36,473 nt of DNA from Paracoccaceae bacterium (GTDB taxonomy: Bacteria > Pseudomonadota > Alphaproteobacteria > Rhodobacterales > Rhodobacteraceae), in assembly GCA_002683685.1 (NCBI GenBank), contig NYTV01000011.1:18894-55366 (forward strand), read 5' to 3'. Positions 1 through 7,565 of this stretch are shown piece by piece (positions within the stretch are counted from its first letter, which is position 1; the number at the start of each line of letters is the position of its first letter). Made by a program: the position numbers and the translations under genes. Below the pieces are notes generated by a model that was not told the origin of the DNA, searched no databases, and saw nothing but the letters and a program-made list of their open reading frames with translations.

Positions 1-1352
1 CTTTCGTTGATCACGCCGACCACGGTCTGGGTGTTGGTCTGCAGCTTGCTGATCATGTTGTGAATTTCTTCTGTCGACTGCTGGGTGCGTTGCGCCAGGT
101 TGCGTACCTCGTCTGCAACCACGGCAAAGCCGCGTCCCATCTCACCGGCACGTGCTGCCTCAATGGCCGCATTCAGTGCCAGCAGGTTGGTTTGCTCGGC
201 AATATTGCGGATCACATCCAGTACCGAGGTGATCTCCTGGGCGTCGCTGGAAAGCGTCTGCATGTGTTCAACGGCGGTCTGTACGCTGGTTGATAGCAGA
301 TTGATTTCCTGGATGGTTTTAGCGACCTGATGGCGGCCGTTGTTGGCACCTTCATTAGCATTTTCAACTTCTTGGGCAGCTGCATTGGCGTTCTGCGCTA
401 CATCCTGAACGCCATAGGTTATTTCGTTGATGGCGGTGGCCATAAGCTCCATACGTTCAGACTGGTTATTCATGTCGCGCAGGCTATTACCGCTGATTTG
501 ATCCAGTTGATGGCTTGAGCTGATCAGCTGTCGCGCGCTGTCGCCGAGCTGGTGAATGATGACCGCAAGGTTGCTGTTGAACTGGTTGAAGAAATGCGCA
601 ATCTGCGAGACCTCGTCGCGGGCGCCATCGTCAAGACGACGGGTAAGGTCAGCTTCTCCACTGGCTACGCCGCGCATGGCGTCGACCACGCTGTTAAGTG
701 GTTGAGTGATGCTGCGGCCTATCAGGTAGAGCAGGGCGATCATGATCAAGGTGACCAGCGTCATGGTGACTACGGAGCTGGCAATAGCGCTTGCGAACTT
801 GGCTTGCATGTCATCGATGTAGATGCCGGTGCCGACCATATAGTCCCAGGGTTTGAAGTGCTTGAACGCGGCGATCTTGGCGGTACCTTCTTCCTCGCCA
901 GGCTTGGGCCAGTTGTACTCAAAGCTGGCTGTGCCCTTGCTGCGCGCGAGTGCCACCATTTCACTGATGACATTGACGCCTTCGGTGTTACGCATAGTGG
1001 TGAGGTCAACGCCCACGGTCTGTGGTGCAAGCGGGTGCATGATCATGATGTTGTTCATGTCATTGACCCAGTAGTACTCGTTGTTGTCGTAGCGCAGGCT
1101 GCTGAGCGCAGACATGGCTTCTTTGCGGGCCTGCTCACCGGTGAGCTCGCCACTGAGTTCTTTCTGGTGATAGAAGCTCATCAGATCATGGGCTATCTCG
1201 ACCAGATGTGTAGCTTTGGTTATTTCGGCTTCGCGTATTTCTTTGTTTAGATGGGAGAGCGAGAGCCCCTGCATTATCAGGTTACTGACCAGAGCAATGA
1301 TCAGGATCAGCCAGATTCGTTGACTGATTCGTATGCTGCGCAACAGCTTCAT
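1..1352 (-). CDS. Methyl-accepting chemotaxis protein, C-terminus beyond the window edge
   Basis: This is an inner-membrane chemoreceptor that passes ligand signals to CheA/CheW. The reading frame is open from ATG at 1352 to base 1 (450 codons seen). It starts [10 protein letters not shown], followed by a first membrane helix (about residues 13-33), a periplasmic single-Cache-like domain with the typical YYWVNDMNN and GTGIYIDDM segments (about 35-185), a second helix (about 193-212), a HAMP region, and the signalling hairpin containing [12 protein letters not shown] and [12 protein letters not shown] (about 385-420). The end of the cytoplasmic domain is missing only because the window stops. 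The Cache type suggests a small organic ligand, but the ligand cannot be read from sequence. A candidate FliA promoter lies upstream. Family assignment is firm. Confidence 0.95.
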   Translation of the reverse strand, partial: MKLLRSIRISQRIWLILIIALVSNLIMQGLSLSHLNKEIREAEITKATHLVEIAHDLMSFYHQKELSGELTGEQARKEAMSALSSLRYDNNEYYWVNDMNNIMIMHPLAPQTVGVDLTTMRNTEGVNVISEMVALARSKGTASFEYNWPKPGEEEGTAKIAAFKHFKPWDYMVGTGIYIDDMQAKFASAIASSVVTMTLVTLIMIALLYLIGRSITQPLNSVVDAMRGVASGEADLTRRLDDGARDEVSQIAHFFNQFNSNLAVIIHQLGDSARQLISSSHQLDQISGNSLRDMNNQSERMELMATAINEITYGVQDVAQNANAAAQEVENANEGANNGRHQVAKTIQEINLLSTSVQTAVEHMQTLSSDAQEITSVLDVIRNIAEQTNLLALNAAIEAARAGEMGRGFAVVADEVRNLAQRTQQSTEEIHNMISKLQTNTQTVVGVINE

Positions 1353-1442
1353 CTACAACCTCCATGCACTAATGGCGTACGGCTTTTGTTTTAATTGTTG
1401 TTATCGATGCTTAACTTGGTTCCCCAAATAGCTGTTTCGTCA

Positions 1443-1469
1443 GTATCGGCAGACGCGCTTATAACCTGA
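1443..1469 (-). promoter_or_regulatory. Candidate sigma-28 (FliA) promoter of the chemoreceptor
   Basis: On the minus strand TCAGGTTA, 11 bases, then GCCGATAC, close to the flagellar consensus TAAAGTTT-N11-GCCGATAA. It ends about 90 bases upstream of the chemoreceptor ATG and has the right orientation. FliA control is common for chemoreceptor genes; here it is inferred from the motif only. Confidence 0.5.
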
Positions 1470-1490
1470 GCGGTATTTTTTTGGCATCAA

Positions 1491-1509
1491 TGATGTCAAT
1501 TTGACGTCA
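1491..1509. promoter_or_regulatory. Dyad-symmetric operator candidate
   Basis: TGATGTCAA, one base, TTGACGTCA: two 9-base arms with a single mismatch, in the intergenic region between the divergent chemoreceptor and retropepsin-like genes. The symmetry is what a dimeric regulator would bind. No regulator can be named. Confidence 0.35.
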
Positions 1510-1677
1510 TGTTGTGCCGGGATTCAAGTGTCAATCTGTTTCTGTGATTGCCCGGTATAAGATAGGAAGGTGTTTTGTATTCTGAACTGGTATAAAGGCG
1601 CGAAACTTGTCGCTGTTACGTTGGGCACTATCAAGGCGCAGGTTAGTCTATTGGGTTATCAGCAATAAGGATCTCAA

Positions 1678-2346
1678 ATGCAGTCAGTCGTTAAATTGGT
1701 TTCGGTGTCTGCCTGGATGCTCTTGGCCGGGTTCAGTGCTGCTGCTCAGGCGGGCAGTAGCGATAATGGTATGGATGAGGCAGGCGCGTATCACGAGCAG
1801 CAAATTGTGGGCTGGATCGAGAAAGGGCTTATCCTGCCTGAACACACCGCCGTAAAGATCAAGGTGGATTCGGGTGCACTGACCTCGTCAATGCACGCGG
1901 TGAATCTTGAGAGCTATACGCATAACGGCAAACCTTGGGTGCGCTACGAGGTTCCGGTCAAAGACGCTGATACTGATGAGCTGGTCGTGATGCAGTTTGA
2001 GCGCCCGGTATTTCGCCGGATTCTGGTTCGCGGCGCAGGTGGTTCTGATCGTCGGCCGGTGGTGAAGATGTCAATCTGCATGGGCAATCAGGTCTACGAA
2101 GAGCAGTTCTCTTTGCGTGATCGCGGTGACATGACCTATCCAGTACTGATTGGCCGCCGTACTATCGAGCATATTGGCCTGATTGATGTATCCGATACCT
2201 TTCTACTCAAGCCGAGCTGTTCTCAGCAAGAGCATGAGGACGAGCGCGACAAGCAGCAGCGTATGCGAGATGACGAAAGCATGGTTGATGGCAGTGCGAT
2301 TGATCAGCCAGAGCAGACTGAAGAAGAGCTGGAGGCCGAGGAGTAA
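1678..2346 (+). CDS. Retropepsin-like putative protease (PF05618, 'ATP-dependent zinc protease' family)
   Basis: A 222-residue exported protein. A signal peptide (residues 1-25, ending AQA) precedes a domain with the family's aspartic-protease-like motif KVDSGALTSS (D64-S65-G66) and the later GRRTIEHIGLIDVS segment. The family was once called ATP-dependent zinc protease but has a retropepsin-type fold, so catalysis by a single Asp per subunit in a dimer is the likelier mechanism; the substrate is unknown. The C-terminal 40 residues are strongly acidic (DERDKQQ, then a Glu-rich end), like a flexible tail. The start is supported by AAGG 7 bases upstream. It is monocistronic and followed by a hairpin shared with the convergent DUF2058 gene. 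Family confident, function not. Confidence 0.88.
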   Translation: MQSVVKLVSVSAWMLLAGFSAAAQAGSSDNGMDEAGAYHEQQIVGWIEKGLILPEHTAVKIKVDSGALTSSMHAVNLESYTHNGKPWVRYEVPVKDADTDELVVMQFERPVFRRILVRGAGGSDRRPVVKMSICMGNQVYEEQFSLRDRGDMTYPVLIGRRTIEHIGLIDVSDTFLLKPSCSQQEHEDERDKQQRMRDDESMVDGSAIDQPEQTEEELEAEE

Positions 2347-2360
2347 CCTCGGTTGATGCC

Positions 2361-2388
2361 GCCTGGCGCCGCTTAGCGGCGGCCAGGC
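2361..2388. terminator. Hairpin between convergent genes
   Basis: GCCTGGC-GCCGC, loop TTA, GCGGC-G-GCCAGGC: a 12-pair GC-rich stem with one bulged G, in the 49 bases between two converging genes. There is no clear U-tract, so it is either a bidirectional intrinsic terminator of weak type or a simple transcription block. Confidence 0.5.
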
Positions 2389-2395
2389 GCTTGCA

Positions 2396-2920
2396 CTACC
2401 ACATCAGGTCGTCAGGCACCTGGAATGCAGCGTAGGGATCATCCTCTGCTACGGTGTCGGCTTTATTTTCAGCGACATAAACCGGCCAGTGTGGTGCTCG
2501 CTCACGGACTTTTTCGGCGATTTCCAGCGGGATCAACACAAAATTGCCAGAAAGGCGGGTGATACCCAGCTTGCCCCTACTGAGTAGGTCGAACTGTTCT
2601 TTGTTGACGTGGATCTTTTTGATCTTGTTCTTGCTCACAAACTGATAGGGCGTTTCTCCGCCACTACGGTCCAGTTTGCTGTTTTCCACCATCTGTTTGA
2701 CCTGGGCTTCGCGCTCTTTACGTGCCGCTTCCTGCTGGCGCTGCTGATTGAGCTGACGATCACGTTCGGCTTTTTCGGATCGCGCCTGTGCGATAGCCTT
2801 GCCGGTATCTTCAGCAGGTGCGGTCTTGGCCGCTTTTTTCTTGGCGCGCTGGGCTTGCTTGAGTTTCTTCTCGTCAACCAGGCCGGTTTTGAGAAGCTGG
2901 GCTTGCAATGAATTGACCAT
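2396..2920 (-). CDS. DUF2058 family protein (YaiL-like)
   Basis: A 174-residue cytoplasmic protein. The start chosen, MVNSLQAQLLKTGLVDEKK, is where this family begins; the frame extends 16 codons further upstream but that part looks like leader DNA. Residues about 20-80 are a highly charged, Lys/Ala/Gln-rich coiled-coil-like stretch (KQAQRAKKKAAK, RQQEAARKEREAQ). The C-terminal half contains the conserved INVNK-like (KKIHVNKEQFDLLSRGKL) block and a LIPLEIAEKVRER segment. Homologues in E. coli (YaiL) are annotated as nucleoprotein or polynucleotide-associated, with no proven function. Nothing in the context adds to that. Confidence 0.85.
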   Translation of the reverse strand: MVNSLQAQLLKTGLVDEKKLKQAQRAKKKAAKTAPAEDTGKAIAQARSEKAERDRQLNQQRQQEAARKEREAQVKQMVENSKLDRSGGETPYQFVSKNKIKKIHVNKEQFDLLSRGKLGITRLSGNFVLIPLEIAEKVRERAPHWPVYVAENKADTVAEDDPYAAFQVPDDLMW

Positions 2921-3007
2921 GATCTGTAACTGTCTTGTCGGCGTCAGGCTGCAGGAGCCCGCACGCAAATGAATCCATGCCAGAGAGGCGGCGTTTGTGC
3001 CGCTAGT

Positions 3008-3181
3008 TTACCGGTTTTCTTCGCGCTCTTCCTCTGCTGCAAATTGAGCTTCACGTGCTTTCACGTTAGCGATGGTTTCTTTACTGACCTTGTTGCTATT
3101 GGCATTGTCTCGGAGCATCAAAAGACTGCCGACGATGCTGCCGAGTGCGAGCACTATGAATAGCCATCCATACCAGGGCAT
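3008..3181 (-). CDS. DUF2897 small membrane protein
   Basis: A 57-residue protein starting MPWYGWLFIVLALG: one N-terminal membrane helix (about residues 4-22) followed by a charged tail rich in Ala, Glu and Lys (KAREAQFAAEEEREENR). This is the layout of the DUF2897 family found next to tRNA-Asp in many pseudomonads. The start at 3181 is supported by AAGGA 7 bases upstream on the minus strand; the longer frame to 3235 lacks a ribosome site. Function unknown; probably an inner-membrane anchored small protein. Confidence 0.8.
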   Translation of the reverse strand: MPWYGWLFIVLALGSIVGSLLMLRDNANSNKVSKETIANVKAREAQFAAEEEREENR

Positions 3182-3418
3182 GGTGTTAATCCTTTTATCG
3201 AATGTGTATTCATCATGGCTGCTCTGTGGGCGCATGGCAAACCATAAGGCACAGAGCGATCGTTATTTCGGCGCCAGACAGGTGATAAATCAGTCTGCTG
3301 TGTTAATCAGGCTGCTTTTGTTGTGGCTTTACGTTGTCGCGTTGGGGTGGCCTGACAAGGCGTGGCTGAAGCAACCAGTCAAGACTTGTCGATGATTGAA
3401 GAAAACTCACGCAAGTGC

Positions 3419-3446
3419 TTGACTCCCTTGGTGGAATGTTTACAAT
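3419..3446 (+). promoter_or_regulatory. Sigma-70 promoter of tRNA-Asp
   Basis: TTGACT, 16 bases, TACAAT, followed by a GC-rich discriminator (GCGCGCC), 57 bases before the tRNA. The near-consensus boxes and GC-rich discriminator are typical of stringently controlled stable-RNA promoters. Confidence 0.75.
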
Positions 3447-3502
3447 GCGCGCCAGTTCAGACGCACTGTAAACCCCGGTTTAAAGCGTATTTGAGCTGAT
3501 GC

Positions 3503-3579
3503 GCAGCGGTAGTTCAGTTGGTTAGAATACCGGCCTGTCACGCCGGGGGTCGCGGGTTCGAGTCCCGTCCGCTGCGCCA
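3503..3579 (+). tRNA. tRNA-Asp (anticodon GTC)
   Basis: A 77-base cloverleaf. The acceptor arms GCAGCGG and CCGCTGC pair over 7 bases, followed by discriminator G and an encoded CCA. The D arm reads TAGTTCAGTTGGTTAGAATA, the anticodon loop CTGTCAC gives anticodon GTC at 3537-3539, and the T arm carries GGTTCGAGTCC. It closely follows the bacterial tRNA-Asp sequence. It has its own promoter and an intrinsic terminator immediately after it. Confidence 0.97.
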
Positions 3580-3585
3580 TATTTG

Positions 3586-3622
3586 AAACCCCTTAACTTG
3601 ATGAAAGTTAAGGGGGTTTTTC
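3586..3622 (+). terminator. Intrinsic terminator of tRNA-Asp
   Basis: CCCCTTAACTT, loop GATGA, AAGTTAAGGGG, then TTTTT. An 11-pair perfect stem and U-tract just 10 bases after the tRNA CCA end. Confidence 0.9.
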
Positions 3623-4350
3623 GTTTTTGAGGTTTGGTTTTATGATGTTGGCCAGCGAGTGATTTTGACTCTGTGACCAAAACGTGACCAAGTCGTGACT
3701 GCTCCTCCTAAAAAACCGGTATTCATTTCCAGCTGGTTGAATTCAGCAAATGCCTCAATGACTCTTCCGCCCAGACGCTAATAGCTCCGTTTTGGATGTC
3801 ATACTCAACCCTGCTTTGCATCAATATACCAAGTCGTTCTCGCAAGTCAGGCATGGGAGGTAGCGGTGTGGTTTGAGGGTGTGACTAGCAGCGTTTGGAA
3901 GGAGATATTGTACTGCTGTCCACCGCCCAAGCGGTACCTCCTCGATAACCTACCACTCGTACGGCTAATGCTTCTTCGATGACAGCCACGCCCAGAATGT
4001 GATCTCAGCTACAGTGGCTATTATGCCTACTCTCAAATGAGTGCTGGTATCGCAACCATGGTGCCGGTAGAAATATTGACGGCAAAGAGATTCGTAAAGA
4101 GGGTGAACGCATGGAGGGAGAGGGATAATACGGTTGAAAAGCCAGCCGTATTATCACCCAAGCAGCCAGTGGTTCGACCCAAGCTTGGCTGCAAGTAATT
4201 CTAGAACATTTTATACGAGGATAGAGCCGTCTTGTGGCGAGAAACCGCACTATTCTTGGGTTTGTGTTGAGCTGAGACAAAGAAAATACTCAGGCGTACT
4301 GCTTGATGAGAACTGGTGTAGCTGATTTCGGGGCATCATGGTCTGCAAAT
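3623..4350. other. Gene-poor stretch with repeats, ORF fragments and hairpins downstream of tRNA-Asp
   Basis: No convincing intact gene is seen. On the minus strand two short frames overlap by ATGA: 3723-3854 (43 codons, beginning MPDLRERLGILMQSR) and 3640-3726 (28 codons, containing VTTWSRFGHRVKI). Both look like protein tails and could be remains of a decayed mobile element, as expected beside a tRNA gene. A perfect 10-base inverted repeat (GATAATACGG and CCGTATTATC, 4124-4155) and a 7-base one (GCAGCCA and TGGCTGC, 4162-4192) follow. Other frames here are short, lack ribosome sites and match no family I recognise. Confidence 0.5.
3673..3699. repeat. 11-bp tandem direct repeats
   Basis: GTGACCAAAAC, GTGACCAAGTC and GTGAC(TGCTCC) follow one another with a period of exactly 11 bases, one helical turn. 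They start 94 bases after the tRNA-Asp CCA. The spacing suits a protein binding one face of the helix, such as integrase arm sites, but no protein can be named. Confidence 0.55.
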
Positions 4351-4380
4351 AAAAAAGCCCGGCAAGGATGCCGGGCTTTT
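4351..4380 (-). terminator. Intrinsic terminator, best read on the minus strand
   Basis: GCCCGGCA, loop of 4, TGCCGGGC with six A on the left (TTTTTT on the minus strand) and four T on the right. It is a strong terminator for leftward transcription, most simply the transcript of the small secreted protein at 4701-5060, which would then carry a 320-base 3' untranslated region. Confidence 0.8.
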
Positions 4381-4382
4381 GA

Positions 4383-4700
4383 CGGGGATGCTGGTCCTTC
4401 AGCGAGAACTGATCCTTCAGTTAGCACCAATCCTTCAGTGGTAGGGGAGCATACACCTTTGTGTATGACACTCTGGTGACGTGCTGTTCATGTGGTTGAT
4501 TGCTCGGGGTAAAGCCAGCAAAAGAGTTGCTGTTGCAGTACACAAGGGGGAATAAGTGTGGGCTCGATCCGACGTAGGAAAAGTGGGTTCCATAGCGTAT
4601 CGCTTTTCTCACATCGTCAGACACATTGATTTTACTGCACCTTGCTTTTTGGCCACCCCAGTGAGGGCTGGTCAGCGGATTGGTTCGGCGTAATAAATCC
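4383..4700. other. Non-coding 3' region with CCTTCAG repeats
   Basis: This 318-base stretch lies between the small secreted protein gene and its terminator. CCTTCAG occurs three times within 50 bases (4397-4438, spaced about 20 bases), twice as ATCCTTCAGT. A 96-codon minus-strand frame (4421-4711) starts only with TTG, has no ribosome site and no recognisable similarity, so I do not call it a gene. Confidence 0.45.
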
Positions 4701-5060
4701 TCAACGCCCAATAATCAGTGGCGAGCGAGGACTGCTTGCGGGTGGCCGTTGGGGGAATGCCGACGTGCCGAAGTTGGTACCCATGCGTGTGCGAGTAGCT
4801 GCCTGATTATACAAACCCATTCGGGTCGGCGCATGGTGGGTGATAGGCGATGTCATGGCTTCCAGGTTTTTGCGAGCGGCGGTATTGCCTTGTGGGTTGG
4901 TCATTTGTAGGCCAAGGCACTCATACGATAAGGTCTTATAGCCACCGACAGTCACGTCAACACAGGCGGGCCCATCGCTTCTCGACTCCTGCGCGTATGT
5001 CTGTGCTGAAACCATGGTCAGGGCAGTGAGAAACGGTAAAAACAAGAGCGGAAAGCGCAT
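4701..5060 (-). CDS. Small secreted protein of unknown function, divergent from vreA
   Basis: A 119-residue protein. An N-terminal signal peptide (MRFPLLFLPFLTALTMVSA, cut probably after AQTYAQ near residue 24) is followed by a compact segment with two cysteines, GPACVDVTVGGYKTLSYECLG, which could form one disulfide, and then a Pro/Arg/Thr-rich C-terminus without regular structure. The start has a good ribosome site (GGAGG, 4 bases before ATG). I do not recognise a named family. It shares a promoter region with vreA, and an 8+8 palindrome lies between them, so it may be co-regulated with the phosphate-starvation locus. A periplasmic or secreted partner of that locus is a guess. Confidence 0.65.
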   Translation of the reverse strand: MRFPLLFLPFLTALTMVSAQTYAQESRSDGPACVDVTVGGYKTLSYECLGLQMTNPQGNTAARKNLEAMTSPITHHAPTRMGLYNQAATRTRMGTNFGTSAFPQRPPASSPRSPLIIGR

Positions 5061-5111
5061 CAGAACCTCCAGAAACGGGTCAGGCGATTTCGCTTTTGGC
5101 CTGAGATGGGG

Positions 5112-5128
5112 GGCTTACACTGTAAGCC
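5112..5128. promoter_or_regulatory. Palindrome between the secreted-protein gene and vreA
   Basis: GGCTTACA, C, TGTAAGCC: a perfect 8-base inverted repeat around one base, 51 bases upstream of the leftward gene and 115 bases upstream of the preferred vreA start. It is a good operator candidate for a dimeric regulator. It has no U-tract and is too short-looped for a terminator. Confidence 0.5.
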
Positions 5129-5142
5129 AAATAGACCAGGGT

Positions 5143-5167
5143 GGAACGTGATTCACTAAAATGTCAT
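5143..5167 (+). promoter_or_regulatory. Candidate vreA promoter: ECF-type boxes overlapping a Pho-box-like sequence
   Basis: GGAAC, 15 bases, GTCAT is an ECF-sigma-like arrangement. The overlapping 5150-5167 reads GATTCAC-TAAA-ATGTCAT, which matches 9 of 14 fixed positions of the PhoB box (CTGTCAT-N4-CTGTCAT), the second half-site 6 of 7. In P. aeruginosa the vre genes respond to phosphate starvation through PhoB. Both readings place transcription start after 5166 and so favour the vreA start at 5244. Motif match only. Confidence 0.4.
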
Positions 5168-5243
5168 GATTTCGATGCAGGATGGTGGCTCTATAACATG
5201 CCCCAGCAGTGCATCAGAGGCAGTAGCCGAGGAGCTCACCTCT

Positions 5244-5948
5244 ATGTTGCCGGGTGCAGTAAAAAAATATCTGGCTGCAGTGCTGTTGTTGATCCTGGCA
5301 CTATATTGCCCGATCAGCCCACACGCTGCGGGTAGCGGTCTGTCAGAAAATGCCACAACGCTGGTTGAGTTTGATATCCCGGCGCAGCCTCTGGCAGATG
5401 CATTGAATCTCTACAGCGAATCAGCCGGAGTGGCGATCCTGGTTGACCGTGAGCTGACCAACGCAAGACGTTCGGCCAGCTTGAAAGGGCGGTTCTCTGT
5501 AAGAGAGGCCCTTGGTGTGCTGCTGTCCGGGACGGGTTTGATGGCGATCTACAGCCATGAGGATGCATTTACGCTCAGGCGGGCGGAGGTGAGCAATTCC
5601 ACGCACAGTTCGGCACAGCCTTTAAAGAGAAGTAAAGGGGGTGGGAGCTATGCCAGCGTTGTTCAGGTTGCTCTGGAAAAGGCGCTATGTAGCTCAGCAG
5701 TCACACGGCCTGGAAGCTATCGGATAGCGTTCCAATTGTGGATTGGCCCCCATGGAGAGGTGCAACACAGTCGCCTGCTGAGTTCAAGTGGTGACATACG
5801 ACGAGATGACCACCTGGTCAATGTGCTGAGGGTTCTCAGGGTGCCACAGGCACCACCCACGTCTTTATCGCAACCTCTCACTATTCTAGTACTGCCAGAG
5901 GCAGAGGACAGTGGCATCGATTGCCAGCGGTTCGAAGGAATTTCATGA
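5244..5948 (+). CDS. vreA: VreA-like cell-surface signalling receptor (STN domain, no TonB barrel)
   Basis: A 234-residue periplasmic signalling protein. A signal peptide or anchor (MLPGAVKKYLAAVLLLILALYC) is followed by an STN domain (about residues 41-115; FDIPAQPLADALNLYSESAG, then LKGRFSVREALGVLLSGTGL) of the kind that contacts FecR-type anti-sigma proteins. The C-terminal part (about 138-225, RIAFQLWIGPHGEVQHSRLL) resembles the C-terminal domain of TonB rather than an outer-membrane barrel. This two-part layout matches VreA of P. aeruginosa, and vreI-vreR follow. The frame is open back to 5166, but 5244 has a GAGGAG site 9 bases upstream and begins the hydrophobic leader. The stop overlaps the vreI start as ATGA. 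Confidence 0.85.
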   Translation: MLPGAVKKYLAAVLLLILALYCPISPHAAGSGLSENATTLVEFDIPAQPLADALNLYSESAGVAILVDRELTNARRSASLKGRFSVREALGVLLSGTGLMAIYSHEDAFTLRRAEVSNSTHSSAQPLKRSKGGGSYASVVQVALEKALCSSAVTRPGSYRIAFQLWIGPHGEVQHSRLLSSSGDIRRDDHLVNVLRVLRVPQAPPTSLSQPLTILVLPEAEDSGIDCQRFEGIS

Positions 5949-6490
5949 CTACATTCCAGAGTGAAATGGTTCGCCTGTTCTTGTTTTCTTACGATGAATT
6001 CCAGGTGCGTTTGCAGCGACGACTGGGTTCAGAGCAGCTTGCCAGCGACGTGCTGCAGGAAACCTATCTGCGAGTGTATGGTCTTTCTCACAGCATCACA
6101 GAGGTGAAAAATCCCAAGGCATATTTGTTCCGCATAGCGTTAAATATTGCAGCGGACCAACGCAGTGCAGGCGCTCGATTGCTGACGGGTGAAGAAGTGG
6201 AAGAGCTTCTGAACCTTGCCGATGAGCGGTTGGATCCCGCTCGTGTGGTTGCAGGGCAAAATGATATCCGCACATTGCTCGACGCGTTATGCGAGCTGTC
6301 GCCTCGACGCCGGCAAATCCTGATTGCCGCACGACTCGAACACACCCCCCATGCTGATATTGCCGATCGACACAACGTCTCGACGCGTACTGTTGAAAAA
6401 GAATTGAAGGCAGCGCTGGCCTATTGTGCTGAGCGACTCGAAAGAGAATCACTCCAACAGTTCGGTTTAGAGGCTCTCAAGCCGTCTTAA
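5945..6490 (+). CDS. vreI: ECF sigma factor VreI (FecI-like)
   Basis: A 181-residue RNA polymerase sigma factor. Region 2 spans about residues 10-80 (ASDVLQETYLRVYGL, then KAYLFRIALNIAADQRS) and region 4 about 110-170 (LCELSPRRRQILIAARLE, then HNVSTRTVEKELKAALAY, the helix-turn-helix for the -35 box). The start at 5945 has AAGGA 5 bases upstream and overlaps the vreA stop by ATGA, so translation is coupled; a TTG 8 codons earlier is less likely. By homology it directs transcription of hxc, the LapA-like gene and pdtA in phosphate-poor conditions and is held by VreR. It is the only sigma factor in the window. Confidence 0.93.
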   Translation: MTTFQSEMVRLFLFSYDEFQVRLQRRLGSEQLASDVLQETYLRVYGLSHSITEVKNPKAYLFRIALNIAADQRSAGARLLTGEEVEELLNLADERLDPARVVAGQNDIRTLLDALCELSPRRRQILIAARLEHTPHADIADRHNVSTRTVEKELKAALAYCAERLERESLQQFGLEALKPS

Positions 6491-6556
6491 CTAATAGGCG
6501 CCTCGGTTATCGGTATAGCCAGCAACCCGTACCACCATCAGATACAAAACGAATCC

Positions 6557-7525
6557 ATGACTGAAACTGAAGACCAACTACCACTCGAAGCGCATCAATG
6601 GCTGATACGTCTGACATCCGGGCAGGCAACAACGTTGGATGCGGCTGAGTTTCGTCGCTGGTGCGCGCTTAGTGCCGCACATGCGCAGGCTTTTGCGAAC
6701 GCCAGGCGGCTGTGGCAAGACTTGGGGCCGGCTGCCCGACAGCTCGAGCATACCGAAGCACTAGAATCGCAGGCTGCAACGCATAGCTCTGGTGAGGTCG
6801 TTCCGCTTCCCCAGCGCCGCATCGGTAGGCGTGCATTTCTCACCGGTGCGGTGGCAGCGTCAGCAGCTTTCGTATTTGTACGGCCCTCTTTCATGGGCGA
6901 GGTTGCCGGCTTATTGGCCGACTATCACACTGGCGTAGGTGAGCAGCGGAGCGTCATGCTGTCCAACACAACCGCTCTGGAACTGAATACCCAGACCCGA
7001 ATCAATCAGCAGGTATTCAATGACGGTAGTCGTGGAGCTGAATTACTCAGTGGTGAGGTTGAGGTGCTGACCCAGGCTCCTTTCAAAATACGTGCGGGAT
7101 CTGGGTGGGTCGGCTGCAATGACGGCAAATTCGTTGTTCGGTCCACTGGCCCGGACGTGATGGTTACCTGTGTTGCCGGCCATTTGACAGTCTCTCACCA
7201 GGGCAACAGCTTTTATCTAGGTGGCAATGAGCAGATCAGCTACAGCGAGCAATCGCACAGCGAGCCTGTCGAGGTAGACACTCAGGTAGTTACCGCCTGG
7301 CGACAGCGTTTGCTGGTCTTCGAAAATGAAACTCTGGCAAATGTAATCATTGAACTCAATCGCTACCACTCCGGCAGAATCATGTTGATGGACGAAAAGC
7401 TGGGCCAGCGCAGGGTGCAGGCTCGATTCAAGCTCGATCATCTCTCCGACGTGGCCGCGCTGATTCGCGATGCGTATGGTGCAAAAGTCAGACAGTTGCC
7501 GGGTGGGGTCGTGCTGGTGGGTTGA
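6557..7525 (+). CDS. vreR: FecR-type sigma regulator VreR
   Basis: A 322-residue inner-membrane sigma regulator. The cytoplasmic N-terminal DUF4880-like region (EAHQWLIRLTSGQAT, FRRWCALSAAHAQAF) binds the sigma factor. A membrane helix preceded by RRAFLTG sits at about 94-112. The FecR domain is periplasmic (about 125-225, with LELNTQTRINQQVF and GSRGAELLSGEVEV), and the C-terminal STN-like or DUF4974 domain (about 255-322) ends LPGGVVLVG. It receives the signal from VreA and controls VreI. It lies 66 bases after vreI in the same direction. No strong ribosome site precedes the ATG. In P. aeruginosa hxcW adjoins vreR; here 2.8 kb of accessory DNA intervenes. Confidence 0.93.
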   Translation: MTETEDQLPLEAHQWLIRLTSGQATTLDAAEFRRWCALSAAHAQAFANARRLWQDLGPAARQLEHTEALESQAATHSSGEVVPLPQRRIGRRAFLTGAVAASAAFVFVRPSFMGEVAGLLADYHTGVGEQRSVMLSNTTALELNTQTRINQQVFNDGSRGAELLSGEVEVLTQAPFKIRAGSGWVGCNDGKFVVRSTGPDVMVTCVAGHLTVSHQGNSFYLGGNEQISYSEQSHSEPVEVDTQVVTAWRQRLLVFENETLANVIIELNRYHSGRIMLMDEKLGQRRVQARFKLDHLSDVAALIRDAYGAKVRQLPGGVVLVG

Positions 7526-7565
7526 GCGCGCGATTGGATATATACCAGTAGAAGCTGAGGCAAAG

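Noticed and set aside
552-1250. 232-codon plus-strand frame
   Set aside because: Antisense to the chemoreceptor, whose minus-strand frame is continuous and carries clear family motifs.
4162-4192. A partial tRNA suggested by GGTTCGACCC in a hairpin loop
   Set aside because: The arms do not form a T-stem or acceptor stem and there is no D or anticodon arm; kept only as a hairpin.
4005-4280. 91-codon minus-strand frame
   Set aside because: No ribosome site, no recognisable similarity, and it spans the perfect inverted repeat at 4124-4155; treated as non-coding.
4421-4711. 96-codon minus-strand frame after the small secreted protein gene
   Set aside because: It can start only at TTG, has no ribosome site and no recognisable motif. 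A frameshifted continuation of the 4701-5060 gene was considered but nothing in the translation supports it.
5166-5243. Longer vreA with 26 extra N-terminal residues
   Set aside because: The extension precedes the hydrophobic leader, overlaps the likely promoter, and has a poorer ribosome site than ATG 5244.
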